This document shows positions 1 through 7,095 of a DNA stretch of 27,018 bases, one piece after another. The notes under the pieces were generated by a model. The model ran no database searches, was not told the DNA's origin, and saw only the letters and a program-made list of their open reading frames with translations. Position 1 is the stretch's first letter; each line of letters begins with the position of its first letter. The DNA comes from Roseburia sp. CAG:309 (GTDB lineage Bacteria > Bacillota > Clostridia > Lachnospirales > Lachnospiraceae): positions 1 to 27,018 of the forward strand of contig FR894057.1 in NCBI GenBank assembly GCA_000434115.1, in the 5' to 3' direction. Both the position numbers and the translations under genes were made by a program.

Positions 1-2
1 CA

Positions 3-962
3 GGAATTGCTAGAGATTGCAGCATACCGGGAATGCAGAAGGCAGAAAATTGTGAACGGTATGGAATTGCAGGGCGCAGCTTGAAAAAAGCAGAAAATTA
101 TAAAGATATGTTTGGGTTTGAAAAAGCATACGAAGGGTATGAAGCACTTTTGTCAGACCCCAAAGTGCAGGCAGTTTATATTCCGCTTCCAAATAATCTT
201 CATTATGAATGGGTAAAAAAAGCTATTGCAGCAGGAAAGCATGTGCTGTGCGAAAAACCATTGGCGCCGACACCCAAACAAACAGTAGAACTTTTTGAGG
301 CAGCAAAAGAGAAGGGGGTATTTTTAATGGAAGCATATGCCTACCTTCACAGTCCTTTTGTTACAGCACTTAAAAAAGAAATTGAAGAAGGAACAATTGG
401 AGAAATCCGTTATATTGAATCTCAGTTTTTGACTTCATATTATGATAAGAGCAACATTCGTCTGCACAAAGAAAATTATGGGGGTGCAGTTTATGATCTT
501 GGCTGTTATAATACAAGTATGCTGTTAAAACTTTTGGAAGATATGCCATCCCGGGTAAAAGCAATGGCACAGTATGATGAAAATGGCGTTGATGTATATA
601 CAGCTGCATTGTTAAATTATGAAAATGATGTACGTGCATCGATAACATGCGGGATGATTTTTGAAAAAGATAAGCCGCATCGTTATGATAGATTGTATAT
701 TCACGGAACAAAAGGCGACATCAAATCCGATACGGAATTTAACCAAGAGGGAAATGCTTCCTATACGTTGATTATTGAAGGAAAAGAGCAGATTCGAAAT
801 GTATACTGCCCACATAATTATCAATTAGAAATAGAGCAGTTGGGAAGATGCATAATCGAAGGCGAGACCCCTGTTGTGACAGCTGATTTTTCGATTAAAA
901 ATGCAAAAATACTAGATGCTATATTGCAAGAGATCGGTTACTTTGAAAGTAATGTAATGTGA
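3..962 (+). CDS. Gfo/Idh/MocA family oxidoreductase, 5' end cut by window edge
   Basis: This is a probable NAD(P)-dependent sugar or polyol dehydrogenase of the Gfo/Idh/MocA family; the substrate cannot be told. The reading frame is open from base 3, and the residues before the first ATG (GIARDCSIPGM) look like the end of the N-terminal Rossmann nucleotide-binding motif. The true start therefore lies left of the window and the ATG at 33 is internal. Family marks are the EKP motif in GKHVLCEKPLAPT and GGAVYDLGCYNTSM in the C-terminal alpha/beta domain. About 319 residues are visible against a usual 320-340, so only a few residues are missing. It ends with TGA. No clear terminator follows; a CIRCE-controlled promoter for the next gene starts about 50 bases on. 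Confidence 0.88.
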   Translation, partial: GIARDCSIPGMQKAENCERYGIAGRSLKKAENYKDMFGFEKAYEGYEALLSDPKVQAVYIPLPNNLHYEWVKKAIAAGKHVLCEKPLAPTPKQTVELFEAAKEKGVFLMEAYAYLHSPFVTALKKEIEEGTIGEIRYIESQFLTSYYDKSNIRLHKENYGGAVYDLGCYNTSMLLKLLEDMPSRVKAMAQYDENGVDVYTAALLNYENDVRASITCGMIFEKDKPHRYDRLYIHGTKGDIKSDTEFNQEGNASYTLIIEGKEQIRNVYCPHNYQLEIEQLGRCIIEGETPVVTADFSIKNAKILDAILQEIGYFESNVM

Positions 963-1014
963 GCACCCCGAAATTTCGGCATTTATAAAAGGACACAAAA
1001 AAAACACAAAAAAA

Positions 1015-1041
1015 ATAGCACTCACCTCTTGACAGTGCTAA
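1015..1041 (+). promoter_or_regulatory. CIRCE operator (HrcA binding site)
   Basis: The left arm ATAGCACTC and right arm CAGTGCTAA are separated by exactly 9 bases. They match the CIRCE consensus TTAGCACTC-N9-GAGTGCTAA at 16 of 18 positions. CIRCE is the operator of the heat-shock repressor HrcA in Firmicutes. The site overlaps the -35 box of the promoter for the small heat-shock gene, so HrcA binding should block transcription. The hrcA gene is not in the window. Confidence 0.85.
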
Positions 1042-1057
1042 CAATTGGTGGTATAAC
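1029..1057 (+). promoter_or_regulatory. Sigma-A promoter of hsp20
   Basis: A perfect -35 box TTGACA (1029-1034), a 17-base spacer and a -10 box TATAAC (1052-1057). The -35 lies inside the CIRCE element. Transcription should start near 1064, giving a leader of about 170 bases. Confidence 0.8.
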
Positions 1058-1063
1058 ATAGTT

Positions 1064-1235
1064 AAAGATAAGGAAAGGGGTTACGAAAAGGAACCCGGAT
1101 CCGAATCGAAATTTAACAATCGACACTTCAGATTTCTCTGATGGTGCTAATAATACAAAAGTCTAAGTGCCTATGGTGTTTTGCAGGAACCCATATTTCC
1201 GACACTTGTTACAAGAAGGAAAGGAGAAATGACTT
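1064..1235 (+). promoter_or_regulatory. Long structured 5' leader of hsp20, possible RNA thermometer
   Basis: About 170 bases of untranslated leader. Visible hairpins are GGGTT/AACCC near 1080-1095, TCAGA-TTTC-TCTGA near 1130-1142, and a final one in which TTTCC (1196-1200) can pair with GGAAA (1218-1222) around an inner CTTG-TTA-CAAG hairpin (1205-1215). The last hairpin covers the start of the AAGGAG ribosome binding site (1221-1226). That arrangement resembles heat-melting leaders known for other small heat-shock genes, but no ROSE or fourU consensus is recognised. Confidence 0.35.
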
Positions 1236-1703
1236 ATGTTAAGACCTAGTATTTTTGGAGAGAGTTTGTTTGATGATTGGATGGATGATTTTCCATTTGG
1301 TAAGGAATTTGAGAAGGCTATGTTTCCGGCAAAAGATCCTCTTTATGGAAAACATGCAAAGAACATGATGAAGACAGATGTCCGCGAGACAGATGATGCG
1401 TATGAGGTTGACATTGATCTGCCTGGCTTCAAGAAAGATGAAGTAACCGCTGAACTGAATGATGGTTATATCACCATTTCGGCAGCAAAAGGTTTGGACA
1501 AAGATGAAAAAGATAAAAAGACCGGTAAGTACATTCGTAAAGAACGTTATGCCGGCAGCATGAGCCGAAGCTTTTACATCGGTGAGGGAATTACCCAGGA
1601 TGAGATTTCGGCGAAGTATGAAAATGGTATCTTGCAGTTGAAGATTCCGAAAAAGACAGACAAAGCAGTTGCTGGTAAAAATTATATCGCAATTGAAGGA
1701 TAA
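1236..1703 (+). CDS. Small heat-shock protein, Hsp20/alpha-crystallin family
   Basis: An ATP-independent holdase chaperone that binds unfolding proteins in the cytoplasm. It has 155 residues, typical for bacterial Hsp20. The alpha-crystallin domain runs from about residue 46 (VRETDDAYEVDIDLPGFKKDEV) to about 142 (ENGILQLKIPKK). The family's C-terminal I-x-I anchor is present as IAI at 151-153. The N-terminal arm (LRPSIFGESLFDDWMDDF) is the usual Clostridia form. The start is supported by AAGGAG nine bases upstream. The gene is monocistronic, between a CIRCE promoter and a strong terminator, so it should be induced by heat or protein damage through loss of HrcA repression. Confidence 0.95.
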   Translation: MLRPSIFGESLFDDWMDDFPFGKEFEKAMFPAKDPLYGKHAKNMMKTDVRETDDAYEVDIDLPGFKKDEVTAELNDGYITISAAKGLDKDEKDKKTGKYIRKERYAGSMSRSFYIGEGITQDEISAKYENGILQLKIPKKTDKAVAGKNYIAIEG

Positions 1704-1710
1704 TCATTCA

Positions 1711-1757
1711 ACAAGTCCCCTTCAGAGATCGAGCCCTCTGAAGGGGACTTGTTTTTT
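1711..1757 (+). terminator. Rho-independent terminator of hsp20
   Basis: A perfect 17-bp stem (1711-1727 with 1736-1752), an 8-base loop and a run of six T. It sits 7 bases after the hsp20 stop. The convergent lipoprotein gene ends inside the T-run, with its TAA complementing 1756-1758, so the hairpin may also stop transcripts from the other side, though no T-run follows in that direction. Confidence 0.93.
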
Positions 1758-3264
1758 AGCAAAAACCATTGTAAGATTTGAAACGTACTTTATATTCTTT
1801 CATTTGCTGCCCTTCACGGCTTTCTATTTTCGTAGAGTTTCCTGTAAGAACATCATAGAGATAATAGTCACTTTTGTACCGTTTATCCTCTTCTTGAAAC
1901 TGTGTAGGAAATTCGATGATCCATTGGCTTTTCCCAACCGGACACAGTGGGGTACCGGTATCGACGGTCCAATAATTAAGCCGATCGTAGTCGGTGCATT
2001 CATAAGGTTTGGCTAATTTTTCCTGAAGAAACGTATTCATTTGTGTTTCGTAGCGTAGATCGTTTCCATCAGAGGCACGAAAACTTACGACAGATAATTT
2101 ATAGTCATAGGTTTTGTAATCCTCATCAAAATCATCATCATAGACGTAATTTTCGTCATCTCTGGACGAATAAGTGAGTTGATTTGCGTTAAGTATCGCA
2201 TAAATGCGGCCTTTCAATGCAAAGAATTGATAAACATTCCAAGTTTCAATGATGTCTTTTTGGAAGCCGTTTCGCTTTCCCGATAAAAGGGTTTCAATGG
2301 CTGTCACGGAAACAATTTGTGCTGTTTTTTCTGTTTTCATATTGTAACCGTAAATTCCATCTTTTTTTAGAAAATACAATGTGTTTTTGTGAACAGTAGT
2401 CGGAAAAAGGAAGACAGGAACCTCTTCTTCCGGCGCATAATAAAAGAGGCGGGTTACTTTTTTACAGACTTTTTTTACAGAAAAGTCATTTACCGACATA
2501 CGATAAAGGTCTTTGTTGCAAAGAAGAAAAATTGTGTCGTCATATTTTCGCGGCACACCATATTCGTCTACAACAATGTAAGAACCGACGTCCTTGAAAG
2601 GTCTCGAAATTTTTCCGGAGTCCAAGTTGATTGCATAAATGCAATTGTTTTCAGAGGAAAATATTATTTTATCATCTTCGGCATAAAGAAAATCTTCCCA
2701 GTCAATCGAGAGAGAATCCTTTTTGTCAACATTGTCCAAATTACATATTTTCACGCGGTCTTCCCAGCGCAAGGTTTCATTTTTCCCGGATCTGCGGAAA
2801 GGGATGCGCCATAGATTGGTGCCGTCCATATTATATTCTACAAGAAAAAGGTAAGAGGCTGTAACATACATGTCTTCGATGGTCATACTCGTGTTCGTGT
2901 CCGGTTTTATCACGTAATGGTTCCCTTTCTTCGGATAAGAAAAAGCGCCGGTTTTTGATTTTACAATAGGTGCCTGAAGAATACCTTCTCCATCGGTAGA
3001 ATAGACATAATTTTTGGTAGTAAAAATGGTGTTTTCATAACCATTTTTTGTATGGTTTTTTCCTATTGATGCAGAAGAATTTTCGGTATTTTCAGGAAAG
3101 ACTGACGGACTTGCGGCAGTGAGTGCTTCCGGGGTAATGGCGGCTCCTGATACAATGGCAGAAGGCGAAACGGCGTCTGTTAAAGTGTTTGTAGATGGCT
3201 GTTGTGCCCCACACCCGGTACAGAAAATAAGTGTAAGTGCAAGTAGTTGAAAGTATTGTTTCAT
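1756..3264 (-). CDS. Putative lipoprotein with propeller-like repeats
   Basis: The protein has 502 residues and no function that I recognise. The N-terminus MKQYFQLLALTLIFCTGCG is a lipoprotein signal with Cys18 as the likely lipidation site; the residue at -3 is unusual (Cys15). A Ser/Thr/Ala/Pro-rich linker follows to about residue 65. The rest has recurring short beta-strand segments of the type YVYSTDGEGI, IIFSSENNCIYAINLDSGK, LYFLKKDGIYGYNMKTEK and GRIYAILNANQLTY, which suggest a beta-propeller like the DUF5050 or PQQ-type folds. It is probably anchored outside the membrane. The start is backed by AGGAGGG seven bases upstream. A lipoprotein gene of similar build lies at 7096-8313. Confidence 0.8.
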   Translation of the reverse strand: MKQYFQLLALTLIFCTGCGAQQPSTNTLTDAVSPSAIVSGAAITPEALTAASPSVFPENTENSSASIGKNHTKNGYENTIFTTKNYVYSTDGEGILQAPIVKSKTGAFSYPKKGNHYVIKPDTNTSMTIEDMYVTASYLFLVEYNMDGTNLWRIPFRRSGKNETLRWEDRVKICNLDNVDKKDSLSIDWEDFLYAEDDKIIFSSENNCIYAINLDSGKISRPFKDVGSYIVVDEYGVPRKYDDTIFLLCNKDLYRMSVNDFSVKKVCKKVTRLFYYAPEEEVPVFLFPTTVHKNTLYFLKKDGIYGYNMKTEKTAQIVSVTAIETLLSGKRNGFQKDIIETWNVYQFFALKGRIYAILNANQLTYSSRDDENYVYDDDFDEDYKTYDYKLSVVSFRASDGNDLRYETQMNTFLQEKLAKPYECTDYDRLNYWTVDTGTPLCPVGKSQWIIEFPTQFQEEDKRYKSDYYLYDVLTGNSTKIESREGQQMKEYKVRFKSYNGFC

Positions 3265-3351
3265 AAAGTTCCCTCCTAATATTATGTGTTTGGGTTATTA
3301 TACTATGTCACCAAGTGAAGCCGGATGGCTGCGCAGGTATCAGCATGCTTC

Positions 3352-3380
3352 ATTTTATCATAATTCAATAGTTATTACAA
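3352..3380 (-). promoter_or_regulatory. Probable promoter of the propeller lipoprotein gene
   Basis: On the minus strand: -35 TTGTAA (3375-3380), 17-base spacer, -10 TAAAAT (3352-3357) preceded by TGA as an extended -10. It would give a leader of about 80 bases. A second TATAAT-like box lies nearer the gene (3297-3302) but has no convincing -35. Confidence 0.5.
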
Positions 3381-3478
3381 TAATTTACAGTAAAAAATGG
3401 ATATCAACAAAAATGTCTTGTATTATTTTTGATTATTGTATATACTACAAATACAAAAATCTTACGAGGGGGAATCTT

Positions 3479-3535
3479 ATGCCATTTCAGATCGTAAGAA
3501 ATGATATTACAAATTATAGTACAATGGTCTCCTAA
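3479..3535 (+). pseudogene. Remnant of the start of a macro-domain (ADP-ribose binding) gene
   Basis: An 18-codon frame with a very good ribosome binding site (GAGGGGG, 3466-3472, six bases upstream) encodes MPFQIVRNDITNYSTMVS. Its first eleven residues read like the conserved beginning of bacterial macro-domain proteins (M-P-x-x-IVRNDIT, normally followed by a stretch leading to DAIVNAAN). After T11 the similarity stops and a stop codon follows seven residues later. The simplest reading is that a deletion removed the rest of the gene and left its promoter side, ribosome site and first codons. It lies 124 bases before the MATE gene. The assignment rests on eleven residues only. Confidence 0.5.
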
Positions 3536-3659
3536 AACTTATGTGAATTTTTCTAAACAAATATGTTTACTTTTCGTCACATCATCTGGAGGCTGTTCGG
3601 ATGGTGTCTCGTTGTTTCACAAGATTCACGAAACGAAGAAATCAGGAGGAAGTTGTACC
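3536..3659 (+). other. Short intergenic stretch before the MATE gene
   Basis: Together with 3265-3478 this makes a 395-base gap between divergent genes. The left part carries the minus-strand promoter region for the lipoprotein gene and a 7-bp inverted repeat, CTTACGA/TCGTAAG (3461-3467 and 3491-3497), around the macro remnant's start. In 3536-3659 I see no gene and no confident promoter, only the MATE ribosome binding site AGGAGG at 3644-3649. Confidence 0.5.
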
Positions 3660-4985
3660 ATGGAACAAACATTTATGAAGGAGAAGAAAATTCTGCCGCT
3701 GGTATTGTCGATGTCATTGCCGATGATGTTGTCGATGCTAGTCAATTCTCTTTACAATATTGTTGACAGTTATTTTGTTGCACAGATCAGTGAACAGGCG
3801 ATGACAGCATTGTCGCTGGTATATCCGCTTCAGTTATTGGAAACGGCGATCGCCGTAGGATTTGGGATTGGCATCAATGCGGCAGCCGCCTTTTATCTGG
3901 GAGCCGGAGAACGGAAAAACGCCAATGATGTAGTAACTTCCGGAACGTTGCTCAGTATTGTACACGGAATCCTTCTTACCCTGTTTAGTATCGGCTCAGC
4001 ACGTTATTTTGTCGGGATGTTTACCGACCATCAGCTGATACTGGAAGATGCTGTAAAATATGCGTGGATCGTCTTTGCGTTTACCATTCCGAATGTAGTG
4101 GCGATTACATTTGAAAAGATTTTTCAGGCAGAAGGGCGAATGAAAGTATCTATGATCAGTATGCTTTGTGGGTGTGTTGTCAATATTATTCTGGATCCGA
4201 TGCTGATCTTTGGAATTGGCTTTTTCCCGAAAATGGGTATAGCCGGGGCAGCACTGGCAACCGGGATCGGACAGGTAATACCTTTGATAGTATATATTAT
4301 TATATTTATTAAGAGACCGATGGCATTCCGGATGACCTGTCATAAAAACCTGATACGGAAACGGTTGTGCCGGCAGATGTATGGAGTTGGAATTCCGGCG
4401 ACATTAAATCTCGCGTTGCCATCTTTTATGATTACCGCATTGAATGGGATTCTTGCTGTTTATTCTGAAACGTATGTGCTGGTACTGGGAATTTATTATA
4501 AACTACAGACTTTTATTTATCTTTCTGCTAACGGGATCGTTCAGGGGATCCGCCCAATCATTAGTTATAATTATGGAGCAGGGGAATCCCAAAGAGTGAA
4601 ACGTATTTTCCGTACGGCATTAATTATGATTGCTGCAATTATGGCAGCCGGAATGGGAATCTGCCTTGGATTTTCAAAAAATCTCATGGGGCTTTTTACG
4701 ACCAATTCACAGACAATTGCTGAGGGAGCTGCGGCAATCCGTATCATTTGTATGGGATTTATTATTTCGTCTCTTTCGGTTACGGTAAGTGGAATGCTGG
4801 AGGCACTCGGAAAAGGGGGCCAGTCCCTTGTGATTTCATTGCTGCGTTATATTATCGTCATTATTCCGGCGGCTTATCTGCTGGGAATCATGTTAGGTGG
4901 TTCAGCTGTCTGGAACTGTTTTTGGATTGCAGAAACGACCGCAAGTGCAGTGGCATTTGTTTTGTATAAAAGATTGAAATATTAG
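3660..4985 (+). CDS. MATE family multidrug/cation efflux transporter
   Basis: A membrane antiporter of the MATE family (DinF/NorM-like group), 441 residues with about twelve hydrophobic segments. The N-terminal LPLVLSMSLPMMLSMLVNSLYNIVDSYFVAQIS is the typical first MATE helix pair with the P-x-x-x-x-x-L-x-x-x-x-x-x-x-D pattern. A second MatE repeat begins near GIPATLNLALPSFMITALNGIL. Likely cargo is drugs or organic cations driven by Na+ or H+, but this cannot be told from sequence. The start at 3660 is chosen because AGGAGG lies ten bases upstream; the frame is open further left without any binding site. The next gene starts nine bases after its stop and shares its AGGAG site with the stop region, so they are probably one operon. 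Confidence 0.92.
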   Translation: MEQTFMKEKKILPLVLSMSLPMMLSMLVNSLYNIVDSYFVAQISEQAMTALSLVYPLQLLETAIAVGFGIGINAAAAFYLGAGERKNANDVVTSGTLLSIVHGILLTLFSIGSARYFVGMFTDHQLILEDAVKYAWIVFAFTIPNVVAITFEKIFQAEGRMKVSMISMLCGCVVNIILDPMLIFGIGFFPKMGIAGAALATGIGQVIPLIVYIIIFIKRPMAFRMTCHKNLIRKRLCRQMYGVGIPATLNLALPSFMITALNGILAVYSETYVLVLGIYYKLQTFIYLSANGIVQGIRPIISYNYGAGESQRVKRIFRTALIMIAAIMAAGMGICLGFSKNLMGLFTTNSQTIAEGAAAIRIICMGFIISSLSVTVSGMLEALGKGGQSLVISLLRYIIVIIPAAYLLGIMLGGSAVWNCFWIAETTASAVAFVLYKRLKY

Positions 4986-4994
4986 GAGAAAAGC

Positions 4995-5627
4995 ATGAAA
5001 ACAAGAGAGGAAGCATTGAATTACGCGCTGTCTTTTGCGGAGACTTATCAGGATGCCCCATTCCGGGATCAGAACTGGCAGTTAGTGCGAGTAAAAAAGT
5101 CAAAAAAGGCGTTTTTGTGGACATATGAAAAAGAGGGAAAAATCTGGCTTAATGTGAAGGTGAATCCGGAGACGAGAGATTTTTGGCGGGCGGCTTATGA
5201 CGCCGTTATACCGGGCTGGCATCAAAATAAAGAATACTGGAATACAATTATTTTGGATGGAACGATACCGGAAAAAGAAGTCCGGCAGATGATCGCAGAA
5301 AGTTATGACCTTGTTACCGATAGTCCGACAAAACGGATTTACGAGGCAGTAAAAAAGATTCCGAAAGGGCATGTGGCAACTTATGGACAGGTTGCGCAGA
5401 TGGCAGGAAATCCGAAGATGGCACGTGCGGTCGGAAATGCTCTCCACAAAAATCCGGACCCCGAGCACATTCCCTGCTTCCGGGTAGTCAACGGGAAAGG
5501 AGAACTCGCCGGCGAATTTGCCTTTGGCGGGGAAGGCGGGCAGACCAGACTGTTGGAAGAAGACGGTATACCCGTCGAAAATGGACGGGTGGATTTGGAA
5601 AAATATGGGATTACCTTAAGAGAGTAG
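4995..5627 (+). CDS. YjbR/MmcQ (DUF419)-like domain fused to MGMT/ATL DNA-repair domain
   Basis: A 210-residue two-domain protein. Residues 1-110 resemble the YjbR/MmcQ family (a small fold with DNA-binding-like shape): LNYALSFAETYQDAPF, WTYEKEGKIWLNVKVNPE, AVIPGWHQNKEYWNTIILDG. Residues 111-210 are the DNA-binding domain of O6-alkylguanine-DNA alkyltransferases: KIPKGHVATYGQVAQMAG, ARAVGNALHKNP, IPCFRVVNGKGELAG. The acceptor cysteine is present (Cys161), so this is not an ATL protein, in which Trp replaces Cys. The usual His after it (PCHRV) is Phe. The likely role is repair or sensing of alkylated guanine. It follows the MATE gene by nine bases. Its last 12 bases overlap the end of the convergent MATE gene. 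Confidence 0.85.
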   Translation: MKTREEALNYALSFAETYQDAPFRDQNWQLVRVKKSKKAFLWTYEKEGKIWLNVKVNPETRDFWRAAYDAVIPGWHQNKEYWNTIILDGTIPEKEVRQMIAESYDLVTDSPTKRIYEAVKKIPKGHVATYGQVAQMAGNPKMARAVGNALHKNPDPEHIPCFRVVNGKGELAGEFAFGGEGGQTRLLEEDGIPVENGRVDLEKYGITLRE

Positions 5628-6980
5628 TTTCTTTGAAGGCCGGTAAACGATCAATGCGATAAAGATCAGGACTGCCGTAACGGAAAGACTGATCGGATAA
5701 GCCATCATAAGAGTGTGGAAGGTGCGGCTGGATGGAAATACACCATATACCCATGCGATTCGGACTCCGCATACACCGAGGATCGTAAGCAGGGCAGGAA
5801 CCAGTGAAATACCAAAACCACGGAGATAACCGGACATCAACTCATACATCATACTGAAAATGTAGGCAGTAAATACAAGAAGAAGTCTTGTGTAGCCGAG
5901 TTCGATGACTTGTGGATCGTGATTGAAAATGGCAAGGAGCTGTCTGCCCACAAATAGGATTATGAGGATGGCAGCAGCGGAAGCAATGGCATCTTCAATC
6001 AGACATAAGGCAAGGGTTTTTTTGCAACGTTTCATCTGTCTTGCGCCGTAATTTTGTCCGACAAAAGTGGTACATGCCTGACTGAAAGAATTCATGATGT
6101 AATAGGCAAAGATTTCAATATTAAAGGCTGCGCTCGATGCAGCAATTACGATGGTTCCAAGACTGTTAATAGCAGCCTGGATCACGATGTTTGCGATGGC
6201 AAAAACGGCACTCTGGATGCCGGCAGGAAGTCCTATTTTTAAGATTTTCCCGAAGGTATCCATTTCAATTCGCAGATCTTTGATATCGACATGGATAAAT
6301 TTATCTGTTTTCAGCAGTTTATAAAATAGAAAACAGGAACTCACCACATTGGAAATTACGGTAGCAATAGCGACGCCATCTACATTTCTGTGACATACGA
6401 TTACAAAAAACAGATTTAACAATACATTTAATACACCGGAAAAAGCCAAGGCAATCAGAGGCATTTTGGTTTCTCCGACACTTCGGAAGACCGCTGATTC
6501 AAAGTTGTATAAAAGGATGGCGGGCATTCCGATCAGGTAGATGCGCATGTAACGAAGTGCCAAAGGAAAAACTTCAGCAGGTACATTGAGGTGCTGTAAA
6601 ATAGTGGAAACCAGTAATTCTCCCAGGATGGCAATCAGTACACCTCCGAGAAGCGCAGCTACGATCGAAGTATGTACCGCATCATGAATTTGCTTTTTAT
6701 CTTTTCTGCCGACTGCATTGGCGATGACGACATTGGCACCAAGGGCGATGCCGATAAACAGATTCAGGATCAGACCGATGACCGGGCTGTTTGCTCCGAC
6801 GGCAGCAACAGAGGCGGTACTCTGGGAACCGGTAAAATTACCTACGATAGCAATATCGGAGGCATTAAATAATTGTTCTAATATTCCGGTTGCAGCAACC
6901 GGAAGTGCATATTGTGGGATTTTATTCCAGATACTTCCATTTAACATATCTAATTTAGGACGTTTTTCGGTATTGCTCAT
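5616..6980 (-). CDS. Second MATE family efflux transporter
   Basis: A 454-residue polytopic membrane protein with about twelve hydrophobic helices in two MatE repeats. The N-terminal half shows IPQYALPVAATGILEQLFNASDIAIVGNF and a GIALGANVVIANAVGRKD loop; the second repeat begins near ILKIGLPAGIQSAVFAIANIVIQ. It is clearly different from the MATE protein at 3660-4985 (another subgroup), so the pair is not a recent duplication. Cargo is unknown. Its start is supported by AGAGGA about eight bases upstream. Its stop lies inside the end of the convergent gene, so there is no room for a terminator between them. Confidence 0.92.
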   Translation of the reverse strand: MSNTEKRPKLDMLNGSIWNKIPQYALPVAATGILEQLFNASDIAIVGNFTGSQSTASVAAVGANSPVIGLILNLFIGIALGANVVIANAVGRKDKKQIHDAVHTSIVAALLGGVLIAILGELLVSTILQHLNVPAEVFPLALRYMRIYLIGMPAILLYNFESAVFRSVGETKMPLIALAFSGVLNVLLNLFFVIVCHRNVDGVAIATVISNVVSSCFLFYKLLKTDKFIHVDIKDLRIEMDTFGKILKIGLPAGIQSAVFAIANIVIQAAINSLGTIVIAASSAAFNIEIFAYYIMNSFSQACTTFVGQNYGARQMKRCKKTLALCLIEDAIASAAAILIILFVGRQLLAIFNHDPQVIELGYTRLLLVFTAYIFSMMYELMSGYLRGFGISLVPALLTILGVCGVRIAWVYGVFPSSRTFHTLMMAYPISLSVTAVLIFIALIVYRPSKKLLS

Positions 6981-7021
6981 AAAAAGTTCCTCTTTTTCTC
7001 TTAATTTTTCATTGATAATCT

Positions 7022-7050
7022 ATTATAAAACACAATATACTGCATAGCAA
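7022..7050 (-). promoter_or_regulatory. Promoter of the second MATE gene
   Basis: On the minus strand: -35 TTGCTA (7045-7050), 17-base spacer and a perfect -10 TATAAT (7022-7027). It lies about 40 bases upstream of the gene and just beyond the end of the lipoprotein gene, so the two genes are probably transcribed separately. Confidence 0.65.
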
Positions 7051-7095
7051 ATAGATATAAATTATTATAAACCATAGCTTTGAGGAATGATAAAC

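Noticed and set aside
971..982. Palindrome near 971-982 (CCGAAATTTCGG) after the oxidoreductase gene
   Set aside because: It has no loop and no T-run, so it is neither a terminator nor clearly an operator.
3284..3478. Plus-strand open frame leading into the macro-domain remnant
   Set aside because: There is no ribosome site at its ATG, and it overlaps the promoter region of the minus-strand lipoprotein gene. Only the part from 3479 has a site and a recognisable sequence.
3501..3659. N-terminal extension of the first MATE protein
   Set aside because: The frame is open, but the extra residues are not MATE-like, and the AGGAGG site points to the ATG at 3660.
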